NCBI GenBank assembly: GCA_028821605.1
Contig: JAPPFM010000016.1
Coordinates: forward strand, 69,785 to 114,123
DNA length: 44,339 bases
From: Candidatus Poribacteria bacterium
GTDB lineage: Bacteria > Poribacteria > WGA-4E > WGA-3G
Direction: 5' to 3'
This document shows positions 1-7,252 of the stretch, one piece after another. The notes beneath the pieces are model-generated. The model was not told the origin of the DNA. It saw only the letters and a program-made list of their open reading frames with translations, and did not search any database. How positions within the stretch are numbered: position 1 is the first letter of the stretch; each line of letters begins with the position of its first letter. Made by a program: the position numbers and the translations under genes.

Positions 1-2628
1 GAAGTCGTCAAGAAGTTGCTTGCGAAGTTACAGGAGAGTGAGCGGACTGTCATGATACTCCACTACTTTGGGGAAATGACGTGTGAGGAGATAAGCAGGT
101 TTCTGGGTGTATCGGTGGGTGCGGTTAAAAGCCGTCTCAGCCGTGCGCGCGACCGCTTAAAGAAGGAGGAACCCATGATTCGAGAAGCTTTAGGCAATTT
201 TCAGATTACGCCGAATCTGACAGAGAATATTATGCGAGAGATTTCACGCATGAAGCCAGTTGCGCCATCTAATAGTAAACCGTTTGTGCCATGGGCGATC
301 GCCACTTCTACGTTGGCAGTGATATTTTTAATGTTAGGTATAGGGAGTCAATATTTAGTGCATTTTCAGAAACCGTATAGTTTCAATGCGGCATCTGAGA
401 TGACAGTGGAACTCATTGAGGCACCGATCGTGCTAAATCTTGAATCCAAACCGGATGTTCGGACACAATTCGGAAGTACCACTGCGCTCAGTAAAAATGA
501 AGGTATCGGGCAGCAATCTAACAATCCCCCAGTGCGATTTGCAGCTGCACAGGTAGTTGAAACAGAAGATTCCGTTCCGACGCAGCAGTGGATACAGGCT
601 GAACCTGCCAGAGGCACCTCAGCACATACTATATTTGCGACACCTGAAGGCGAACTTTACGTCATTAATGGAGCCGGGAGTATTTACAAATTATCGGTCG
701 AGGGGAAGATATGGCAGTACATCCTCAACATGACTTCACTGAATACCGCTTTCGGAGGTCAATCACCTATCGCGAAGTGGAACGATACGCTTTATCTTGT
801 ACCGTCCAATGAATTCTTCGTTTCAACGAATGACGGTGAGACTTGGGATGTAGTCTACTCATGGCCCATAGAGTATGGGTATCCCATTGGATTGGTGCTG
901 ACGGATCAGGTTTTTTATCTTGCGTTTGACAATGGTATTTTTCGTTCTGAGGATGCTGGTAAGACATGGAAGATGATAGCCGATGAAGCGATGGGGTATA
1001 TCAGCTCTCTGGTGACGATCCAAAACACGCTTTTTGCTGGAACAGACACCGGGCTTTACCGTTTTGATGCCAACGACTGGGAACGCTTGAAATTCCCAGT
1101 GCCCGATATAAAGGAGATTATTTCGATCGCTGGCACTAAGGATCGCCTATATGTCGTTGTCGAATTAGATAGGAACATGCAAGATCCTCGGCAAGTTTCC
1201 CGCGGGCAGCAGCGTACGTGGTGGATGTTTCGCTCAATGGACTTGGGAGATTCATGGGAAGATATAACGCCGACAAACGCTTGGCCCGTAAAAGGTTTTC
1301 CACCGCATATCAAACTTATTGCTGACGGTGAGACACTTTTAGCAATGGAGAAGGGAATGGTACGTTCACTTGATGGTGGAAATACTTGGATGGATCCACA
1401 AGAACCTGGAACTTCACCTTCATTGGTTAACATCTCCCCCGCTGTCGTGGCAAATAGGGGTACCATCTATGTCGGTGGAAATAGTGGTGTCTATCGTAGT
1501 ACTGATGGTGGTAGGTCATGGAATCTGGTAAGTATAGGTCGTGATAGCCGAGTGGATAACTTGGTCACCTTTAGAGAGATTAATAAAGGACGAAATATCC
1601 CTGCCATTCTCTATACGAGAATCGGAGCGGAGATCGCGAAAACCATTGATGGCGGGCACTCTTGGAAAGGGGTTCAAATGGAAGTACCAATGACAGCGGC
1701 TTATAGAGATGAACCGCCTCGGATTTCCAAGGTAGTTGCATCTGATGGTGTAATTTATGCTAAAGGTAGGGCTTCAGCCGAAGAAACACGTCTGTATCGT
1801 ATATCTGTGGATGACGATACGCTGATGCCGATTCAAGAGATGCCGATCTTTAACTCACGCGCATTAAGTACACTCTCTTTTGAGTGGCAGGATATGCCAG
1901 ATGAGGAGCTTGGCTTGCATGCTAAGTCGTTCATTGAACAGTTGCAAAAAGATTCTTCGGGCGCGACACAGTTTTTCAAACAGGTGGTACAGGACCGCCG
2001 CTTGTGGCCAGGCATATTCATTGAGGGAGGTTTGCGTGGCGCGTTTGCTGTCAGTGACGATACCTTCTATATGGAATACAATTTTAAACTCTTCCGATGG
2101 AGGCACGGTGAGTCGGAATGGTTTGACACCGGTATTGAAGAAACTGCTGAACTCTCCGAAACGACGTTAATGGAGGGATTCAAACTCGCCGTTTCAGGGG
2201 ATACCGTCTATGTCGGAAAACGGGATGGAGATCTGGTCGTGTCGTTTGATAGAGGTAATGATTGGATTGAGCTAACACCAATCTTACCGTTTTCTGTCAA
2301 AGTTTTCAAAGAGATAATGTTTGTTGGTTCCACGGTATACGTGGCAACGGACAAGAGTGTTATTATGTCAAGTAAGGGAAACAACTGGCGTGTTTTAACT
2401 GATGCAGCCGGAACACCTCTGATCATGGAGCAATTAGCAGTCGATGGTACAGATATTTATGGCGTTTCTAAATCAGGGGTCTATCGGTTGGCAAGTGATA
2501 GTGCCTCGTGGAATCAAGTCGCACCAGAGATACAAGGTGATGTGACTTCCCTCGCTGTTGATGGGAACGTGTTGTACGTCGGCACAGAGAGTCGCGGACT
2601 GTTGTACTTCAACCTCAGCGAAAAGTAA
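1..2628 (+). CDS. ECF sigma factor-TM-Asp-box (BNR) propeller fusion, 5' end cut by window
   Basis: The reading frame is open from base 1, inside sigma region 4. The first codons (EVVKKLLAKL) match residues ~126-135 of the complete paralogue at 13651, so about 125 N-terminal residues lie outside the window. The helix-turn-helix (EEISRFLGVSVGAVKSRL) is followed by a conserved linker and one transmembrane segment (VPWAIATSTLAVIFLMLGIG). Beyond it are ~750 residues of beta-propeller with Asp-box repeats of the S-x-D-x-G-x-x-W type (for example STNDGETW, SEDAGKTW, SLDGGNTW, STDGGRSW). It aligns over its whole length with the gene at 13651. By the positive-inside rule the sigma part should be cytoplasmic and the propeller outside. 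Inference: a membrane-held sigma factor that senses through its propeller. No anti-sigma gene is seen next to it. Confidence 0.85.
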   Translation, partial: EVVKKLLAKLQESERTVMILHYFGEMTCEEISRFLGVSVGAVKSRLSRARDRLKKEEPMIREALGNFQITPNLTENIMREISRMKPVAPSNSKPFVPWAIATSTLAVIFLMLGIGSQYLVHFQKPYSFNAASEMTVELIEAPIVLNLESKPDVRTQFGSTTALSKNEGIGQQSNNPPVRFAAAQVVETEDSVPTQQWIQAEPARGTSAHTIFATPEGELYVINGAGSIYKLSVEGKIWQYILNMTSLNTAFGGQSPIAKWNDTLYLVPSNEFFVSTNDGETWDVVYSWPIEYGYPIGLVLTDQVFYLAFDNGIFRSEDAGKTWKMIADEAMGYISSLVTIQNTLFAGTDTGLYRFDANDWERLKFPVPDIKEIISIAGTKDRLYVVVELDRNMQDPRQVSRGQQRTWWMFRSMDLGDSWEDITPTNAWPVKGFPPHIKLIADGETLLAMEKGMVRSLDGGNTWMDPQEPGTSPSLVNISPAVVANRGTIYVGGNSGVYRSTDGGRSWNLVSIGRDSRVDNLVTFREINKGRNIPAILYTRIGAEIAKTIDGGHSWKGVQMEVPMTAAYRDEPPRISKVVASDGVIYAKGRASAEETRLYRISVDDDTLMPIQEMPIFNSRALSTLSFEWQDMPDEELGLHAKSFIEQLQKDSSGATQFFKQVVQDRRLWPGIFIEGGLRGAFAVSDDTFYMEYNFKLFRWRHGESEWFDTGIEETAELSETTLMEGFKLAVSGDTVYVGKRDGDLVVSFDRGNDWIELTPILPFSVKVFKEIMFVGSTVYVATDKSVIMSSKGNNWRVLTDAAGTPLIMEQLAVDGTDIYGVSKSGVYRLASDSASWNQVAPEIQGDVTSLAVDGNVLYVGTESRGLLYFNLSEK

Positions 2629-2639
2629 GACAGATTTCA

Positions 2640-2678
2640 GGGAGGTAATCGGCTGACGCTACCAATGCGATGCCTCCC
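2640..2678 (+). terminator. hairpin after the first BNR-sigma gene, possible terminator
   Basis: GGGAGGTA (2640-2647) can pair with TGCCTCCC (2671-2678) with one G-U pair and a 23-nt loop, 11 nt after the stop codon. The following bases are only moderately T-rich, so this is a weak intrinsic terminator at best. A related 3' flank (the string CCAATGCGATGCCTCCCTAT) follows the paralogue at 16623, so the duplication that made the two genes included the downstream flank. Confidence 0.35.
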
Positions 2679-2756
2679 TATTTCCATCTATCCAACCCTC
2701 CAATTTCTTATCCAACTCCCTTCTTTCCAGATCATATACACCTGTCGATAGATTCG

Positions 2757-2765
2757 TGGTACAAT
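2757..2765 (+). promoter_or_regulatory. extended -10 promoter of sigma-hydrolase gene (TGGTACAAT)
   Basis: TGnTAyAAT motif 196 nt before the ATG at 2961. The same motif sits at a similar distance upstream of the three other complete sigma-fusion genes (7026, 13423, 16856). The -35 region is not recognisable, as expected for an extended -10 promoter. The rest of 2629-2960 holds the hairpin at 2640 and the shared leader (2766-2960), which ends in the ribosome binding site AGAGGTG five bases before the ATG. Confidence 0.6.
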
Positions 2766-2960
2766 TCTACTTGGGAAAAAAGTGGAAACAGGTCTGGCAA
2801 CTACAATCACTTCTTGCCCTCGTTACCAAGAAAATAAAATCTTAACCCTCTCTACATGAATTGGTTCCGATTTTTTCAGAATTATGAGACTTTTTTATCT
2901 CAAGTAGCGTCACTATGTGTTGATGTGAAATGATGAACATTCCCTTTTCAGAGGTGTCCG

Positions 2961-5873
2961 ATGAAAAATGACGATACGCAACTCATCCAGCGCGTCCTTG
3001 ATGGCGATGATACGGCGTTCTCTGCACTCGTGAGAAAATATCAGAGATCCGTTCATGCACTGGCGTGGCGGAAGATTGGAGATTTCCATATCGCCGAGGA
3101 CATCACACAAGATACATTTCTGAAGGCGTATCAGAGACTCTCTACACTGAAGAAACCGCAGCGTTTCGCAAGTTGGCTCTATGTGATAGCAGCGAACCAT
3201 TGCAGCACATGGCTGCGTAAGAAACGTCTGTGGACACAGTCGTTAGAAGAGACAAACAGCGCGCAGTTAGAAAAAGCGACGTATTCCGGGTATGTCATTG
3301 AGGAGAACGAGCGGACAACGGCAGAAGCGCAGCGCGAAGTCGTCAAGAAGTTGCTTGCGAAGCTAAAGGAAAGCGATCGGACAGTCATCACGCTCTACTA
3401 CCTCGGGGGAATGACTTATGAAGAGATAAGCGAGTTTTTAGGAGTCTCGGTAGCTGCGATTAAGAACCGTCTCTACCGAGCACGTCGCCGCTTAAAGGAG
3501 GAGGAACCCATGATAAGAGAGGCTTTAGGCAACTTCCAAATCACACCACACCTCACTGAGAACATTATGCAAAAAATCTCCCGTCTGAAACCCGTTACCC
3601 CGTCAGGCAGTAAGCCGTTAATTCCATGGGCAATAGGTGGTTCGGTGTTAGTCGTCGCGTTTTTGATGTTAGGTGTTGGCAATCAATACTTGTCGCGTTT
3701 CCAAAAGCCATATAGTTTTAACGCGACTTCAGAAATGACAGTGGAATTGATTGAGGCACCTATTGTGCTGAACCTTGACTTCAAACCTGATGTTCGGACG
3801 CAACTTGGAAACGCCAATGCACCGAATAATAGCGATGGGTTAAATCAGCAACCCGATCCACCTACATATATGGCGAGGTTTGCTGCTGCACCGGTAGATG
3901 AAACAGAGGAAGTAACTGTTGCCGATGAAGCCGAGAGCGATATTATCTTGATTGTCAATACTACCGCGGAAGGTGGAGGGCATTTGGCAGAAGGCACTTT
4001 CAATCTTAGGAACACCGATGAGGCTTTGACATCCACAACTTATTCTACCAGTGGAGGGAGTGGTGGAGTTGATCCGTCGCCGCGGTATATGTTGTTCTCT
4101 TATGTTAACCACAAGGGGATAGAACTTTTCAGATTTCCCTTAAGTATAGGAAATACTTGGACGCAAATAGGTCGCTTAGGTCGATGGTACATAAGAGCGG
4201 AAACAAGTTTGGAAAACTATGAGCAAGTAGAAGTTTCCGCAGGGACCTTCCGTGAGTGTCTTAGGCATAAAACTATTTTCACAGATGTTGAAGCCGACTC
4301 CGAACTGGAGAGTGCCTTGGCAAATGGCACGCGCTATTTGTGGTTCGCCAAAGGCGTTGGAATCGTAAAAATGCGTTATGAGCATACCAATGGCATTGTA
4401 ACGGAAGCCGAATTGCTGGAATACAAGGTCCCAGCCAACACCACGGAGTACTTTCCTTTGCAAATTGACAACACATGGAGCTACAAATGGCAAAACAACT
4501 ATCGGGACAAAGCGGCCATTGAAACATGTTATGTTGTCAATTCAAGCGCCGTTTCAAGGCAGCAAGATACAACACCTCCAAAAGTGGAGAAGACTATTCC
4601 CAACTTATCTGAGAAAATTTCAACGGATCTGAAGGAGATTCGGATTGTCTTTGATGAAAGAATGAGAGGTATAGATGTAGCGTTTGCTGGGGTTCCGGTT
4701 GGTGATATCTGGTGGGAGGATGGCAACACAACTCTCGTTATTTCATTTAAACAACACCTCGCGTCTTCAAAAATTTATCGGCTCATATTAGGTGTTGATG
4801 GAAATATCAAAGATATAGCAGGCAATCCATTAGATGAACACACTCTTATCTTCACAACTGAAGGGTCAGAGCCGGTTACACCTACTTTTGTGAATATGAC
4901 ACCCGTCCCTGTAACAGATATTGAAGAACTTAATCTCTCAAATGAGCTGCTTTGCCGCGTCTCAACGGACCTTACAGATGGTTTTGCTTTTCCATATTAT
5001 CTGTTTATTCCGCAGGGGATAGATTCTAACAAACCGATCCATCTCCTGGTAGAGCCGTGCAATACAGGATCTGGAAACAATTTTAAAAAACTCGATAGGA
5101 AAGTGAAGGCATTCACAGAGGCATCTCATGCGACTGTGATCGCAAGAAAATTGAAAATCCCACTGCTCGTACCTGTTTTTCCTCGGCCCGGCGGGGACCA
5201 ATGGCAACTCTACACACATGCCTTGGATAGGGATACACTCCTGCTAACAGAGGGCGGACTCAGGAGGATCGACCTGCAGCTCATCAAAATGATAGATCAT
5301 GCACAGCGACTGCTAAGGCACAACAACGTGAAAATAAATAAAAAAGTTTTCATGAACGGGTTTTCGGCTTCTGGAACGTTTACGAATCGGTTCGCGATTT
5401 TGCATCCAACGGTTGTCCGCGCTGTCGCAACTGGTGGAGTCAACGGTATTCCAACCTTCCCAACGGATCGCTGGAATGAGGTCACGATTCGTTACCCAAT
5501 TGGAATTGCTGATGTGAAAGAAATTGCTGGTATTGAATTTGATGAAGCGGCATATAAGAAGGTTTCCCAGTACATTTATATGGGTGCCTTGGATGACAAT
5601 GACACCATTCCATATCGAGATGCCTTTGATGAAGTAGATGCCGAGTTAGTCAAAAGCCTCATTGGGGCTGAAATGATGCCAGATCGATGGGAGGTCAGTC
5701 AATCAATATATAAGGCACTTGAGATTCCTGCGCAGTTCGTTACCTATGAAAATACTGGGCATCAAATCAAGAGTGAGATGATTGATGATATTGTCGCTTT
5801 TTTCAAGGCGAATTCTGGCGACGAAATTGTTAAGATTGTTTCTTATCAATATCCGTCCTCGTCTGGAGAGTGA
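2961..5873 (+). CDS. ECF sigma factor-TM-Ig-like-alpha/beta hydrolase-like fusion
   Basis: 970 residues. Sigma region 2 spans about residues 12-90 (AEDITQDTFLKAYQ), region 4 about 128-180 (MTYEEISEFLGVS), and a transmembrane segment 221-240. After residue ~283 the protein no longer resembles its four paralogues. Residues ~300-560 hold two FPL-x-x-(G/D)-NTW type units (FPLSIGNTW, FPLQIDNTW). Residues ~565-680 form an Ig-like (Big_5 type) domain starting DTTPPKVEKTIP. Residues ~690-955 resemble an alpha/beta hydrolase: a nucleophile-elbow-like GFSASG (800-805), an acidic GALDDND near 878, and a candidate catalytic His in NTGHQ (934). The fifth elbow position is Ser rather than Gly, so activity is uncertain. 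ATG chosen for AGAGGTG five bases upstream. The downstream LamG gene starts 2 nt after the stop. Confidence 0.85.
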   Translation: MKNDDTQLIQRVLDGDDTAFSALVRKYQRSVHALAWRKIGDFHIAEDITQDTFLKAYQRLSTLKKPQRFASWLYVIAANHCSTWLRKKRLWTQSLEETNSAQLEKATYSGYVIEENERTTAEAQREVVKKLLAKLKESDRTVITLYYLGGMTYEEISEFLGVSVAAIKNRLYRARRRLKEEEPMIREALGNFQITPHLTENIMQKISRLKPVTPSGSKPLIPWAIGGSVLVVAFLMLGVGNQYLSRFQKPYSFNATSEMTVELIEAPIVLNLDFKPDVRTQLGNANAPNNSDGLNQQPDPPTYMARFAAAPVDETEEVTVADEAESDIILIVNTTAEGGGHLAEGTFNLRNTDEALTSTTYSTSGGSGGVDPSPRYMLFSYVNHKGIELFRFPLSIGNTWTQIGRLGRWYIRAETSLENYEQVEVSAGTFRECLRHKTIFTDVEADSELESALANGTRYLWFAKGVGIVKMRYEHTNGIVTEAELLEYKVPANTTEYFPLQIDNTWSYKWQNNYRDKAAIETCYVVNSSAVSRQQDTTPPKVEKTIPNLSEKISTDLKEIRIVFDERMRGIDVAFAGVPVGDIWWEDGNTTLVISFKQHLASSKIYRLILGVDGNIKDIAGNPLDEHTLIFTTEGSEPVTPTFVNMTPVPVTDIEELNLSNELLCRVSTDLTDGFAFPYYLFIPQGIDSNKPIHLLVEPCNTGSGNNFKKLDRKVKAFTEASHATVIARKLKIPLLVPVFPRPGGDQWQLYTHALDRDTLLLTEGGLRRIDLQLIKMIDHAQRLLRHNNVKINKKVFMNGFSASGTFTNRFAILHPTVVRAVATGGVNGIPTFPTDRWNEVTIRYPIGIADVKEIAGIEFDEAAYKKVSQYIYMGALDDNDTIPYRDAFDEVDAELVKSLIGAEMMPDRWEVSQSIYKALEIPAQFVTYENTGHQIKSEMIDDIVAFFKANSGDEIVKIVSYQYPSSSGE

Positions 5874-5875
5874 AG

Positions 5876-6685
5876 ATGAAACAGGTACTATTTTCTTTAG
5901 TTCTTGTGCTATTTACAGTGAGCCCAGTTTCTGCTGGGCTGGATGAGGGACTCGTTGTCTATCTTACTTTTGACAACGTGAGAGACAAGAAGATTCTTGA
6001 TGCTTCCGGCAATAATCTCAATGCCAATGTCATCGCAAATGCAGATTTTATCAAAGGCAAATATGGGAACGCAATTCATATTGATGCCAAAGCTCGAGGC
6101 GATGATTGCGTCAGCATTCCCGCTGACGACACTCTAAAAATCGAAGGTGAGATAACAATGATGGCTTGGGTGTATAACGAGGATTGGGATAAAAACTCAG
6201 GACAGTGGTTCGATAAAGGCTGCCAAATCCTGGGTGAGATGAGTGAGTGCTACGGCATGGGGCTCTTCAATGATAATCCTGCGGGATTCTTCAAGGGACC
6301 AAATATCAGAATGATTTTGGGGAAAACCGTCGGTGTATCATTTTTCACCACCACGGGTCCAATGGTGGATAAAAGGTGGCATCACATCACTGGCACCTAT
6401 GATGGCAGAAACGCGAAAATCTATCTGGATGGCAAAATATGTTCTGATCCCGAATCGGAGTTTAGATTCTCTGGTACTAATAATGTGGATCTGCACATTG
6501 GATGTGCGGCAGCCCATCCACAGTTTACTTTCAAAAACGGTTCGATTGATGAAATCGGTCTCTGGCGGCGTGCCCTTACCGAAGCCGAAATCAAGGAAGC
6601 AATGAAAGATATCTTTGCTGTTTCACCCAAAGATAAGATAGCCACCACTTGGGGCGATATTAAGCAAAGAAAAGTTACTCACTAA
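5876..6685 (+). CDS. secreted LamG-like (concanavalin A fold) protein
   Basis: 269 residues. A signal peptide (KQVLFSLVLVLFTVSPVSAG, cleavage after VSA) is followed by a single laminin-G/pentraxin-like domain: YLTFDN start, DDCVSIP, MMAWVYNEDW, RWHHITGTYDG, KIYLDGK, SIDEIGLWRRALTEAEI. The C-terminal tail AVSPKDKIATTWG is shared with the protein at 20232. LamG domains bind carbohydrates or proteins; no catalytic residues are evident. ATG 5876 is preferred over an overlapping GTG at 5870 because GGAGAG lies five bases upstream of the ATG. It is probably cotranscribed with the sigma-hydrolase gene. Confidence 0.85.
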   Translation: MKQVLFSLVLVLFTVSPVSAGLDEGLVVYLTFDNVRDKKILDASGNNLNANVIANADFIKGKYGNAIHIDAKARGDDCVSIPADDTLKIEGEITMMAWVYNEDWDKNSGQWFDKGCQILGEMSECYGMGLFNDNPAGFFKGPNIRMILGKTVGVSFFTTTGPMVDKRWHHITGTYDGRNAKIYLDGKICSDPESEFRFSGTNNVDLHIGCAAAHPQFTFKNGSIDEIGLWRRALTEAEIKEAMKDIFAVSPKDKIATTWGDIKQRKVTH

Positions 6686-6697
6686 GTGTAAATTGAT

Positions 6698-6818
6698 TAG
6701 GACTTGCGCAGACAGGCGATAAATCGCCGAGCTACAAACATACCTTGGAAAGACGGATGTTTCTCAAAATCTGTCCAGTTCGTAGTCGCGCAATTCATTG
6801 CGTGTTGCGTAGGTCCTA
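6698..6818. repeat. MITE-like element, TAGGACTTGCGCA termini
   Basis: Terminal inverted repeats TAGGACTTGCGCA (6698-6710) and TGCGTAGGTCCTA (6806-6818) match at 11 of 13 positions. Inside are the hairpin GGCGAT-AA-ATCGCC (6715-6728) and a palindromic CGCGCAATTCATTGCGTG. It is 121 bp long and encodes nothing credible. A separate perfect hairpin TGGGCGGTA/TACCGCCCA lies just after it (6833-6856). The remainder of the 6686-7252 gap is the promoter and leader of the next gene. Confidence 0.6.
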
Positions 6819-7025
6819 TTGATTTTGTTGTCTGGGCGGTACTGCAATACCGCCCATTCTCGCTCCTATCCAAACGCTCCAATATCATTCTGAAGCTACG
6901 CGCTTACTGTCATCTTCCAGACGGTATGCAAGTTTCTGCGCGGACGGAGTCTACTGAACTTACCTCCAACCACATCTCTCCTGAAAATCTGCTTTTCCGA
7001 ATCTATATCCTTTCAGACAGATTTA

Positions 7026-7034
7026 TGCTATAAT
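7026..7034 (+). promoter_or_regulatory. extended -10 promoter of first WD40-sigma gene (TGCTATAAT)
   Basis: TGnTATAAT, 218 nt before the ATG at 7253. The leader shares long blocks with the leader at 13432 (AAGCAAATCGAATGCCTACA, ACCTCTCGTTATCACC). Conservation with that copy extends upstream of the -10 as well (around 6980-7010 and 13373-13409). Confidence 0.65.
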
Positions 7035-7252
7035 TCTGCAACGAATAGAAGCGGAAGCAAATCGAATGCCTACAAGTTCTTCTTACCTCTCGTTATCACC
7101 GGAACAGAATCTCAAGTTCCTTTTCATGAACCCGCGTTCTCCTGCGAAGTCTGGAAAATAAAAGTTTGCAGAATTGTGAAACTTTTTAACTGCTCATCGC
7201 GTCACTAAGTGTTGATCTAAGACAATGAACATTCTCTATCCAGAGGTGCCCG

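Noticed and set aside
5870-5875. GTG at 5870 as the start of the first LamG protein
   Set aside because: ATG 5876 has a good GGAGAG at the right distance, which the GTG would overlap.
6704-7033. Open frame of 109 codons on the + strand between the LamG gene and the next sigma gene
   Set aside because: It begins inside a MITE-like repeat and runs into the promoter of the next gene; no ribosome binding site and no protein-like composition.
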